16,817 nt of DNA from Ruminococcus sp. UBA3286 (GTDB lineage Bacteria > Bacillota > Clostridia > Oscillospirales > Ruminococcaceae), in assembly GCA_002362135.1 (NCBI GenBank), contig DETO01000151.1:1-16817 (forward strand). Reading direction: 5' to 3'. Numbering within the stretch: position 1 is the first letter of the stretch; every line of letters begins with the position of its first letter. The translations under genes were made by a program, and so were the position numbers. Shown one piece after another: positions 1 to 7,806 of this stretch. Under the pieces are notes generated by a model, which did no database searches, was not told where the DNA came from, and saw only the letters and a list, made by a program, of their open reading frames with translations.

Positions 1-118
1 AAATATGAGAGCCGACTTCAATAGAGTAACATCTTTGCACAGGAAACAAGAGGTCAGAGTCCCTTATATAGTACTGCATAGTAAAATTAATTTCCATGAT
101 GATAACAGGAGCGAAAAT

Positions 119-670
119 TTGGAAGATAATATCAGGCTTGAAAAAAGATACACTATCCCTATGAATATTTTTAACGAGGGCTATAAAACTTATCAGAAAA
201 AGTATGTTTATCCCAAAAATTACATTTTTATTGGGATTTTCACGGTGCTTGCGGCGAATTTCGTATACGGAGCGGCAAAAACTCCCGATAATCTGATCGC
301 GTATCTGCTTATCGTAATATGCCTTGCAATGGCGTTCCGCGAATGGTATAATCCGCGGAAAATGCGGCAGAGAGTTACCGAAATGGTAAAAGAAATGGGC
401 GAACCCGTCTATAAGCTTACCGCAGGAGACGATTTTATCGAGTTTTCCACGGAAAACGCAGGCTATCTTGAGGACGGCGGCGATGAATACGGCGAAGAAG
501 AACTTCCCGAACCGACGCGGTTCAACGCCGGCGATGAGCTGAAAATTATTGAAAAGCAGGATTACTTTCTGATAATATACGGAAAATCGGTATTTTATAT
601 AGTTCCTACAGACGGAATGACAGATCAGGAAAAGGAATTCCTGAGGAATTTTGATAAAAATGCCGCTTAA
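119..670 (+). CDS. YcxB-like small membrane protein upstream of gyrA
   Basis: A protein of about 183 residues with two adjacent membrane segments (roughly residues 32-52 and 60-78), then a soluble C-terminal domain. That domain ends in a YcxB-like pattern: a run of alternating hydrophobic strands, FLIIYGKSVFYIVP, then a charged helix near the stop. YcxB-like proteins have no firmly known role. The frame is open to the left edge, but I choose the TTG at 119 because AGGAG (107-111) sits 7 bases before it. An ATG at base 5 has no visible ribosome binding site. The gene ends 15 bases before the gyrA start, so the two are probably cotranscribed. In related genomes gyrB often lies just upstream; that is inference and it is not in the window. 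Confidence 0.75.
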   Translation: MEDNIRLEKRYTIPMNIFNEGYKTYQKKYVYPKNYIFIGIFTVLAANFVYGAAKTPDNLIAYLLIVICLAMAFREWYNPRKMRQRVTEMVKEMGEPVYKLTAGDDFIEFSTENAGYLEDGGDEYGEEELPEPTRFNAGDELKIIEKQDYFLIIYGKSVFYIVPTDGMTDQEKEFLRNFDKNAA

Positions 671-685
671 AGGAGGTAATAAATT

Positions 686-3322
686 TTGCTGTATAATGAC
701 AATTCTAAAATTATAAATTCGGAACTCGTTGATGAAATGGAAAATTCCATGCTTCAATATGCGATGTCCGTAATAGTTTCACGTGCGCTTCCGGACGTAA
801 GAGACGGTCTGAAGCCCGTTCACAGGCGTATTCTCTACACTCTCCACGAAAACGGGCTTACTCCCGATAAGGCGTACAGAAAATGTGCCGATACCGTAGG
901 TTCGGTTCTGGGACGTTATCACCCGCACGGCGACGCTTCCGTATATGACGCGCTCGTTCGTCTTGCACAGGATTTTTCAATGCGCTATCCTCTCGTTGAC
1001 GGTCACGGAAACTTCGGTTCGATCGACGGCGACAAGGCTGCCGCTTACCGTTATACCGAAGCGAAAATGGCGAAGATCACGCTGGATATGCTTCAGGATA
1101 TCAACAAGGAAACCGTAGATTATATGCCGAACTACGATGACCGACTCAAAGAACCCGAAGTTCTGCCGTCGCGTTTTCCGAATCTTCTCTGCAACGGCTC
1201 GACGGGTATCGCCGTTGGTATGGCGACAAATATTCCGCCGCACAATCTGGGCGAAGTAATAGACGCTCTACAGCTTCTTATCGACGATCCCGACTGCACC
1301 CTCGAACAGCTTATGGAGCATATCAAAGGCCCTGATTTTCCCACGGGCGGAATAGTTATGGGCAAGGCAGGAATACGCGCCGCATACGGTACGGGAAAGG
1401 GCAAGATAATTCTCCGCAGCCGTACTCATTTTGAGGAATTAAAGGGCAGAAACTGCATTATAGTTGACGAAATACCGTATATGGTAAATAAAACGCTCAT
1501 ACTTAAAAATATCAGTCAGCTTTGCAAGGACAAGCGGATCGACGGAATTTACGACCTGCGAGACGAATCGGATAAGGACGGAATGCGCGTAGTTATCGAG
1601 CTGAAAAAGGACGCCGTTCCGCAGATAGTGCTGAATAAGCTGTTTGCGCTTACAAAATTGCAGGATACCATTGGCATAATCATGCTTGCTCTGGTAAATA
1701 ACGAGCCGAAAGTTCTTACGCTCAAGCAGATGCTGTCGCATTATCTTGATTTTCAGGTTGATGTTATCCAGCGCCGAACAAGATTCGATCTCCGCAAGGC
1801 GCTTGAAAGAGCGCATATCCTTCAGGGCTTTATGTTGGCTGCCGATTATATCGACGAGGTTATTGCAATTCTCCGCGGCAGTAAGACTATTCCCGAAGCT
1901 AAAGCAGCGATGATTGAGCGGTTCAAGGATACGGATATGTCGAATCTTCTCGACCGCGCTCAGTACGATCTGACGAATATTCATAATCTGGAGCATAATA
2001 AGGGACTTTCCGAGGAGCAGGCGGAGGCTATCGTGCAGATGCGTCTCGGCGCGCTGACAGGTCTGGAACGTCAGAAGATCGCCGATGAATTATACGGACT
2101 GCTTACTAAAATTTCAGATCTTGAAGATATACTTGCCGATGTAAATCGTGTTTATGAAATAATAATGGACGATCTCAACAAGATAAGAAAGAAATTCAGC
2201 GATCCGCGCCGTACCGATATTGAATCCGTAAGCGGCGAGGTTGATATTGAAGACCTTATCCCTGTTGAGGATTGCGTGGTAACGCTGACAAATAACGGCT
2301 ATATCAAGCGTATGCCCGTTTCCGAATACAGAACGCAGAAGCGCGGAGGACGCGGAATCAGCGGAATGAAGCAGCGCGAGGAGGATTTCGTGGAGGAGAT
2401 GTTCATCTGCGGAACTCACGATAATATCCTCTTCATTTCAAACAAGGGCATCATGTACAAGCTGAAATGCTACGAGATTCCCGACGGTTCAAAGGCTTCG
2501 AGAGGATTCAATCTTATAAATCTTCTGCCGCTGACCGAAAACGAAAAGATAACGGCAATGATAAAAACGACCGATTTCAGCGACGAAAGATTTATCACTA
2601 TCGTTACTAAAAACGGCAAAATAAAGCGTTCGAATCTGTCGCTTTACAAGAATGTGCGTAAAAACGGACTTATCGCTATCGGACTTGACGAGGGCGACGA
2701 GATAGCAGGCGTTCGCATGACCAACGGCAGGGAGCAGATATTTGTTGCTACCAGAAACGGCATGGCTATCCGCATCGAGGAGGAAAAGGGAAGATCGATG
2801 TCCCGTTCGGCTCACGGCGTAAAGGCTATCAAACTGCGCGAAGGAGATTATGTAGTCGGAATCGCAAGACTGCGCGACGGCGAATCCACAACGCTGCTTA
2901 CCGTTACCGAAAACGGCTACGGCAAGCGTACTGAGATAGACAGCTACAGGATACAGAACCGCGGCGGTTATGGATTGACCAATTATAAGGTAGATGATAT
3001 ACGCGGTCATGTATGCGGAATCAAAATAGTTGACGAGACAGATGATATAATTCTTGTTTCCAGCGACGGAATCATAATAAGAATTCTTGCAAGCGACGTC
3101 CGAGTTATGGGCAGAATCGCCAAGGGAGTGCGCGTTATGAGAGTCGGCGATGGCGCGAAAGTCGTAGCGTTCACCCGTGCGGAGCATGACGATTCGCAGG
3201 AGACCGAAAAGGTCGAGCAGCTTACCGAAGAGCAGATTCGCGAAGCTGAGGCGGAAGCTGTCGAAGCTGAAAAGAACGAGATAATTGTCGATGCAGAGCC
3301 TGACGACGAACCTGAAGAGTGA
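686..3322 (+). CDS. gyrA: DNA gyrase subunit A
   Basis: The breakage-reunion subunit of DNA gyrase (with GyrB, ATP-dependent negative supercoiling), 878 residues, full length. The N-terminal topoisomerase IV/gyrase A domain has the SRALPDVRDGLKPVHRRIL signature (32-50) and the catalytic tyrosine Y123 in the RYTEAKM context. The C-terminal beta-pinwheel has a gyrase-type box, QKRGGRG (residues 551-557), a variant of the canonical QRRGGKG that marks this as GyrA rather than ParC. The quinolone-determining segment reads GDASVYD (82-88), with alanine where E. coli has Ser83. The last ~45 residues are a strongly acidic tail. The start is TTG, nine bases after AGGAGG (671-676); the next in-frame ATG would remove conserved N-terminal residues. 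Tandem stops TGA-TAA end the gene. Confidence 0.98.
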   Translation: MLYNDNSKIINSELVDEMENSMLQYAMSVIVSRALPDVRDGLKPVHRRILYTLHENGLTPDKAYRKCADTVGSVLGRYHPHGDASVYDALVRLAQDFSMRYPLVDGHGNFGSIDGDKAAAYRYTEAKMAKITLDMLQDINKETVDYMPNYDDRLKEPEVLPSRFPNLLCNGSTGIAVGMATNIPPHNLGEVIDALQLLIDDPDCTLEQLMEHIKGPDFPTGGIVMGKAGIRAAYGTGKGKIILRSRTHFEELKGRNCIIVDEIPYMVNKTLILKNISQLCKDKRIDGIYDLRDESDKDGMRVVIELKKDAVPQIVLNKLFALTKLQDTIGIIMLALVNNEPKVLTLKQMLSHYLDFQVDVIQRRTRFDLRKALERAHILQGFMLAADYIDEVIAILRGSKTIPEAKAAMIERFKDTDMSNLLDRAQYDLTNIHNLEHNKGLSEEQAEAIVQMRLGALTGLERQKIADELYGLLTKISDLEDILADVNRVYEIIMDDLNKIRKKFSDPRRTDIESVSGEVDIEDLIPVEDCVVTLTNNGYIKRMPVSEYRTQKRGGRGISGMKQREEDFVEEMFICGTHDNILFISNKGIMYKLKCYEIPDGSKASRGFNLINLLPLTENEKITAMIKTTDFSDERFITIVTKNGKIKRSNLSLYKNVRKNGLIAIGLDEGDEIAGVRMTNGREQIFVATRNGMAIRIEEEKGRSMSRSAHGVKAIKLREGDYVVGIARLRDGESTTLLTVTENGYGKRTEIDSYRIQNRGGYGLTNYKVDDIRGHVCGIKIVDETDDIILVSSDGIIIRILASDVRVMGRIAKGVRVMRVGDGAKVVAFTRAEHDDSQETEKVEQLTEEQIREAEAEAVEAEKNEIIVDAEPDDEPEE

Positions 3323-3333
3323 TAAACTGAGAC

Positions 3334-4137
3334 GTGATTATTTTTAGTGTAATTTTAATTATAATTGCGGCGGCGTTCATTGTCGACATCATCATTGAAA
3401 ATAAGTTCATGCTGAAAATACGCCGTGAAAAGTCGGGCGGGAACGTTAAAATATTTCATTTAGCCGATCTCCATAAGCGGAAAAATATAGTTCGGAAAAT
3501 TTGTCGTGCGGCGGAGAATGAATCTCCCGATCTTATATTTATTACGGGCGATCTTGTATCGCGGTCGCAGACAGATTTTTCGGAAGTCGATCAGCTTCTT
3601 GGCAGACTTTGCGAAATTGCGCCGATTTATATGTGTTTCGGGAATCACGAGCAGAGCCTTCCGAATGGAAATCAGCGCGAATTGCTCGATATACTGCGTA
3701 AAAATCATGTTAGGCTTCTTCTGAACGAAGATGAAGAAATCGTGATAAACGGCAGGAATATCAGGATTTACGGCTTGATGCAGAAATACTCAACGTATAA
3801 AAAGAATGGCGGATATCGTCATCTTGACGGATTCACGGTCGGGGAAATGGAAGAACTTATCGGAAAAGTTCCCGAATGCGAGACGTTTTTGCTTGCTCAC
3901 AATCCCCTTTTTGCCGAGGAATACTCCAAATGGGGCGCAACTCACACATTCAGCGGACACGTTCACGGCGGAACGGTAAGGCTGTTTGGGGTTGGAATGC
4001 TTTCCCCCGAACGGAGATTTTTTCCGAAATATTCCAAAGGAATGTATACTATCGGTAAAAATCAGCTTCACGTCACAACAGGCATAGGCAAGCTTAGAAT
4101 CCTGAATCCGCCCGAAGTAGTAATCTATAATCTTTGA
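3334..4137 (+). CDS. Membrane-anchored metallophosphoesterase (YkuE-like)
   Basis: A calcineurin-like dinuclear-metal phosphoesterase of 267 residues. All family motifs are present in order: D45-x-H47, GD73, GNHE (103-106), H189 in AHNP, and GHVHGG (208-213). An N-terminal hydrophobic stretch (residues 2-21) looks like a membrane anchor, as in YkuE-type proteins; whether the catalytic domain faces outward is not determinable. The substrate is unknown: related proteins act on phospholipids or other phosphoesters. The GTG start lies 11 bases after the gyrA stop with no clear Shine-Dalgarno, so translation may be coupled to gyrA. An internal ATG (3409) would lose the anchor. The gene converges on ytaF with only two bases between the stop codons. 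Confidence 0.88.
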   Translation: MIIFSVILIIIAAAFIVDIIIENKFMLKIRREKSGGNVKIFHLADLHKRKNIVRKICRAAENESPDLIFITGDLVSRSQTDFSEVDQLLGRLCEIAPIYMCFGNHEQSLPNGNQRELLDILRKNHVRLLLNEDEEIVINGRNIRIYGLMQKYSTYKKNGGYRHLDGFTVGEMEELIGKVPECETFLLAHNPLFAEEYSKWGATHTFSGHVHGGTVRLFGVGMLSPERRFFPKYSKGMYTIGKNQLHVTTGIGKLRILNPPEVVIYNL

Positions 4138-4139
4138 TG

Positions 4140-4763
4140 TCAATTACTTATAAATTCAAATATTGCGAATGCAATCAGCATAATTCCTCCCAGCCATGAG
4201 AGATCGTGGTCAAGGGAGGAAATTTTTTTTCCGAAAAAGCTGCCTAAAAACATTGCGGCAAATCCCGTAAAAAACACGAAAATTGCTGATAATACGGGAT
4301 TTATATTGCTGTAACCGCAGCTTAGACCCGTCGCGGCGGAATCGAGCGAACTGGCAAGTGCAAGAGCGGCGGCTTCACCCGGCGAGAGAATTTTGGAGCA
4401 GTCAAAATCCGCAGCCGTATCGTCAAGATAAAGTTTTACAACAATTCCGCTGCCGCCGTGCCTGAGAGAAAGTTCGCCCCGTTTTGAAAGCTTTCGTACC
4501 AATCCTCTCATCAGACTCTTGAATACGGTTATTATTCCCATTGCGGTAAGTACGATAAAGCCGATTATTCGGCAAATTTCAATGTCTATCACCTGCCCTG
4601 CTATCTCCGAAAGCACAAGCGATATTCCCAGTACAAACGTGCATATTAAATTAATTATCAGTGCCGACAGCGGCGGGATTCTTATGTCGCTGCTTCGATA
4701 TGCCGCGGCAACTAAAAAAATATCCGCGCTGACTATAACGGCAAGAAATATTTCACGATACAA
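4140..4763 (-). CDS. ytaF: Sporulation membrane protein YtaF (MntP/YtaF family)
   Basis: A polytopic membrane protein of 207 residues, close to the usual YtaF length, with about six hydrophobic segments in two related halves. The second half has the family hallmark ALASSLDSAATGL (residues ~135-147), matching the YtaF/MntP 'LDS/LDA' aspartate motif. The first half has a degenerate version (VSADIFLVAA), followed by the YtaF-like segment RIPPLSALIINL. YtaF is linked to sporulation and is related to the manganese exporter MntP; the transport substrate is not established. The start is TTG, behind a strong GGAGGTGAT ribosome binding site on the minus strand. The stop codon lies two bases from the end of the convergent metallophosphoesterase gene, and no terminator is visible between them. 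Confidence 0.85.
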   Translation of the reverse strand: MYREIFLAVIVSADIFLVAAAYRSSDIRIPPLSALIINLICTFVLGISLVLSEIAGQVIDIEICRIIGFIVLTAMGIITVFKSLMRGLVRKLSKRGELSLRHGGSGIVVKLYLDDTAADFDCSKILSPGEAAALALASSLDSAATGLSCGYSNINPVLSAIFVFFTGFAAMFLGSFFGKKISSLDHDLSWLGGIMLIAFAIFEFISN

Positions 4764-4821
4764 CTTTTATCACCTCCGCTGTATAATATGGCGATCTTCC
4801 ATAAAACGTGAATTCTTACTC

Positions 4822-5022
4822 GTGCTGCTTTATGTCAGGGGAGACGCTGTCTCCCCCGAACCCCCTCTGCAAAAGGGTGCTTCACCCTTTTGAAACCCGA
4901 AATTTAAAATTTATAATGCACCCGATTGGGTGCATTATAAATTAAATATTGGGATTCATAAGGGACTGAGTCCCTTATGCAGGGGGTGTCGGGGGACGGC
5001 GTCCCCTGACATAATGCCGCAC
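4822..5022. repeat. Nested palindromic intergenic element (~200 bp)
   Basis: A non-coding element whose two ends are imperfect inverted copies of about 45 bases (4822-4870 and 4979-5022; shared core TTATGTCAGGGGA). Each end is itself a hairpin: GGGGAGAC-GCT-GTCTCCCC at 4838-4856 on the left, GGGGAC-GGC-GTCCCC at ~4991-5005 on the right. Between them are three more perfect hairpins: 9 bp at 4871-4891, 16 bp with a GATT loop at 4908-4943, and 10 bp at 4957-4979. The left and right arm hairpins differ in sequence but both stay paired. This looks like a REP/BIME-like or MITE-like dispersed element, or a structured RNA. Copy number cannot be judged from one window. Confidence 0.8.
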
Positions 5023-5045
5023 AAGTAAAAATTGATTATCGTGTA

Positions 5046-5477
5046 TTATCCTACCGCAAGCCGAAGTTCTCCGCCGTCGCCGCTGTAGATCATCGACGCT
5101 ATCGCCGTATCGTCGCATACCAGAAGCTCCGCCATGAGTTTTTCATTCTGCGGGCTGTAATTTTTCACCTCATACACGTAAATTTTCGCGTCGCGCCCTG
5201 CATATTCCCGAAGCGGCAATCCCTGCTTATCCTGAATCGCGGCGTATTCTTCGTAAGCAGATGAAAAATCAGTAGGAATTATCACGTTTTTTCCCGATAT
5301 TTCTTCAACTTCCCAGCCGTGCGCCGCAAAATAATCTATCCTGCTGCTGACTGACGATGCGTCTACGGGCGAACTTTTGGGAATCTCCTTATCTCCCTTA
5401 TTATCGGGGAAAATCAGGATTATCGCACCAAGTATGACGGCGGCGGTTATCATACCGAACATAAATTTTTTTGACAT
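5046..5477 (-). CDS. DUF4830-domain membrane-anchored protein
   Basis: A protein of 143 residues with one N-terminal hydrophobic segment (about residues 4-23, an uncleaved anchor or signal). A short linker leads to a globular domain matching the DUF4830 pattern: a 'fL..hGWEVE' opening, an 'IPTDFSSAYEEYAAIQDKQG' core, then 'L.eYaGr.akIYVYEVKNY' and a final strand pair. The function of DUF4830 is unknown; it is common in spore-forming Clostridia. The start at 5477 is chosen because a GGAGGG ribosome binding site (minus strand, about 5484-5490) precedes ATG AGCodon-style MSKKF; upstream in-frame starts have no such site. The gene is divergent from rsuA across a ~145-base region. Confidence 0.75.
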   Translation of the reverse strand: MSKKFMFGMITAAVILGAIILIFPDNKGDKEIPKSSPVDASSVSSRIDYFAAHGWEVEEISGKNVIIPTDFSSAYEEYAAIQDKQGLPLREYAGRDAKIYVYEVKNYSPQNEKLMAELLVCDDTAIASMIYSGDGGELRLAVG

Positions 5478-5530
5478 ATTGAACCCTCCGTAAATTTTGT
5501 ATGAACGCACAAAGTTTTATCTGAAATTTT

Positions 5531-5542
5531 GTGATAAATCAC
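5531..5542. promoter_or_regulatory. Small palindrome in divergent promoter region
   Basis: GTGAT-AA-ATCAC is a perfect 12-base palindrome in the space between the divergent DUF4830 and rsuA genes. It could be an operator, but the site is short and no regulator is nearby, so the assignment is weak. Confidence 0.25.
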
Positions 5543-5622
5543 GATTTTTGCGTGCGGTTCTGAAATAATTCTCATTAATAGTATTCTCGATAACAGTAAA
5601 AATATTCCATAAGGAGAAAATT

Positions 5623-6381
5623 ATGCCCTTGATACGCCTTGACAAATTTATATCAGAGCGAACCGAATATACCCGAAGCGCCATTAAAACTCTCGCCGCA
5701 AAGGGAAAAATCACTGTTGACGGCTGCGTCGTCAGGAAATCCGATTCAAAAATTGATTCCGAAACGGCTGCCGTGACGATTTGCGGCGAAGCGGTTCGAA
5801 ATGCGAAATTCCGCTATATTCTGATGAATAAGCCCTGTGGCTATGTCTGCTCCACCGAAGATAACGACGGGCCGAGCGTTCTTGATCTCGTTCCGCCGCA
5901 GATGCGTTCGAAGGGGCTTTTTCCGGCGGGAAGGCTCGACAAGGATTCCTGCGGCGCGCTGCTTATCACCGATGACGGCGAGCTTGCTCACAAGATGCTC
6001 TCCCCTAAAAAGCACGTCCCGAAAATTTATATTGTTGAACTTGCTGAAAAGTTCCAAGATAAATATGTTGACAAATTTGCAAAAGGTATATTACTTTCCG
6101 ACGGCGCTCTTTGTATGCCGGCACGTGTAAAAGCTGTCGAAAACTGCGATAAACAGGCATTTGTCGAACTCCACGAGGGCAAATACCACCAAGTTAAAAG
6201 AATGTTTGCGGCGTTGGGGAATCATGTTGAAAAGTTGACCCGCCTGACGGTCGGAGGGCTGATTCTCCCCAAAAAACTGGGATTTGGGGAGTGTTTGGAA
6301 TTATTGCACAAAGATGTTGAAAACTTATTCGATCCGCCCGATTTTGAAGTTTTTTGCAGCGAATTCTTTAGCGATTTTTAG
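5623..6381 (+). CDS. rsuA: 16S rRNA pseudouridine synthase, RsuA type
   Basis: A pseudouridine synthase of the RsuA/RluB/RluE/RluF family, 252 residues. An N-terminal S4 RNA-binding domain (about 3-55, starting IRLDKFISE) precedes the catalytic domain. The catalytic aspartate is D106 in AGRLDKDSCG; this loop usually reads GRLDxDTxG. The segment EGKYHQVKRMFAALGNHV (about 189-206) is typical of the RsuA branch, which modifies U516 of 16S rRNA, so RsuA is preferred over RluB. The start ATG follows AAGGAG at about 5612-5617. The gene stands alone between the divergent DUF4830 gene and the separately promoted ugpC. Confidence 0.88.
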   Translation: MPLIRLDKFISERTEYTRSAIKTLAAKGKITVDGCVVRKSDSKIDSETAAVTICGEAVRNAKFRYILMNKPCGYVCSTEDNDGPSVLDLVPPQMRSKGLFPAGRLDKDSCGALLITDDGELAHKMLSPKKHVPKIYIVELAEKFQDKYVDKFAKGILLSDGALCMPARVKAVENCDKQAFVELHEGKYHQVKRMFAALGNHVEKLTRLTVGGLILPKKLGFGECLELLHKDVENLFDPPDFEVFCSEFFSDF

Positions 6382-6426
6382 GCATTTGTGATAAACAAAT
6401 AAATGTAACTTTGGCGATTTAGTATC

Positions 6427-6455
6427 TTGAAATTTTTTGCGAAAAGTGCTATTAT
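6427..6455 (+). promoter_or_regulatory. Sigma-A-type promoter for ugpC
   Basis: The -35 box TTGAAA (6427-6432) and the -10 box TATTAT (6450-6455) are separated by exactly 17 bases and lie ~75 bases before the ugpC start. This is the best housekeeping-type promoter seen in the window. Confidence 0.75.
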
Positions 6456-6528
6456 ATTATTATAGCTGATACTGTGTTGGAACTGAAACAGATCGGCAAA
6501 GAAAATTTGAACTGGAGGACACAAATAA

Positions 6529-7668
6529 ATGGCAGGCTTAACACTTAAAAATATTTATAAAAAATATCCGGGCGGCGTTGTGGCTGTTACAGATGTAAAT
6601 TTGGAGATCAGAGATAAGGAGTTCATCGTTCTTGTAGGCCCTTCCGGCTGCGGTAAATCTACAACTCTTCGTATGATCGCAGGTCTTGAAGAGATTTCAG
6701 AAGGCGAACTTTACATCGGCGACCGCCTTGTCAACGATATCGCTCCCAAGGACAGAGACATCGCTATGGTTTTCCAGAACTACGCTCTTTATCCTCATAT
6801 GACCGTTTTCGATAATATGGCTTTCGGACTCAAGCTCCGCAAAGTTCCCAAGGACGAGATCGAGAGAAAGGTAAACGAGGCTGCTAAGATACTCGACCTG
6901 ACTCACCTCCTCGACAGAAAGCCTAAGGCTATGTCCGGTGGTCAGAGACAGCGTGTTGCTCTCGGAAGATGTATCGTTCGTTCACCTAAGGTATTCCTCC
7001 TCGACGAGCCGCTCTCCAACCTCGACGCTAAACTCCGTGCGCAGATGAGAACCGAGATTTCCAAGATTCACAAGAAGCTCGGTACAACATTTATTTACGT
7101 AACTCATGACCAGACCGAGGCTATGACAATGGGCGACAGAATCGTTTGTATGAAGGACGGTTTCGTTCAGCAGGTTGATACTCCTCAGAACCTCTATGAG
7201 AATCCTGTTAATAAGTTCGTTGCAGGCTTCCTCGGCTCGCCTCAGATGAACTTCATCGACGCTGTACTTAAGGAAGAGTACGGTCAGTTTATCGTTGAAT
7301 TCGGCTCTGAAGACTCCAAGACTCAGCGCGGTGTGAAGTACCAGATCATCGTTCCTGAATCCAAGGTAAACGACGAGCTTCCTAACTACGTTGGCAAGGA
7401 GATCGTTCTCGGAATCCGTCCTGAGAGCATTCACGATGAGGAAATGTACCTCTCCAACGCTACAACAGGTATCATCAACGCTTATGTTGAAATTACAGAA
7501 ATGATGGGCGCTGAGACTTATCTCTACCTCACTTGCGAAGGAAACAGCCTGACTGCAAGAGTTAGCCCAAGAACTACTGCAAAGCCCGGCGACGATATTC
7601 AGGTTGCTATCGATCCTAACAGAATCCACATTTTCGACAAGGAAACAGAGAAGTCTATTGTAAACTGA
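6529..7668 (+). CDS. ugpC: Sugar ABC transporter ATPase, UgpC/MsmK/MsmX type
   Basis: A 379-residue ATP-binding subunit of the CUT1-type carbohydrate ABC importer family. It has Walker A GPSGCGKST (37-45), Q-loop Q83, signature MSGGQRQR (135-142), Walker B VFLLDE (155-160), D-loop, and switch histidine H193. A C-terminal MalK-like TOBE/regulatory domain follows (about 235-379). No permease or binding protein is adjacent, and the gene has its own promoter and terminator. This fits a shared MsmX-like ATPase that energises several sugar importers encoded elsewhere (inference). Codon use looks more biased than in neighbours, which suggests high expression. A GGAGG ribosome binding site (6514-6518) precedes the ATG. 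Confidence 0.93.
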   Translation: MAGLTLKNIYKKYPGGVVAVTDVNLEIRDKEFIVLVGPSGCGKSTTLRMIAGLEEISEGELYIGDRLVNDIAPKDRDIAMVFQNYALYPHMTVFDNMAFGLKLRKVPKDEIERKVNEAAKILDLTHLLDRKPKAMSGGQRQRVALGRCIVRSPKVFLLDEPLSNLDAKLRAQMRTEISKIHKKLGTTFIYVTHDQTEAMTMGDRIVCMKDGFVQQVDTPQNLYENPVNKFVAGFLGSPQMNFIDAVLKEEYGQFIVEFGSEDSKTQRGVKYQIIVPESKVNDELPNYVGKEIVLGIRPESIHDEEMYLSNATTGIINAYVEITEMMGAETYLYLTCEGNSLTARVSPRTTAKPGDDIQVAIDPNRIHIFDKETEKSIVN

Positions 7669-7728
7669 TATATTCAATTTTCATATTTATCCTTTCTTTC
7701 TGCCTGCCCGATAAAAAGGGCGGGAGGC

Positions 7729-7755
7729 AAAAACCGCAGTTTTCTGCGGTTTTTT
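7729..7755 (+). terminator. Rho-independent terminator of ugpC
   Basis: The perfect hairpin CCGCAG-TTTT-CTGCGG (7734-7749) is preceded by five As and followed by six Ts. It lies ~60 bases after the ugpC stop; an imperfect GC-rich hairpin precedes it at about 7701-7728. Confidence 0.92.
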
Positions 7756-7806
7756 GCTTTTTTTACACTTTTTGGCGATAATAAAATTTATTTTTTGGAG
7801 AATACT

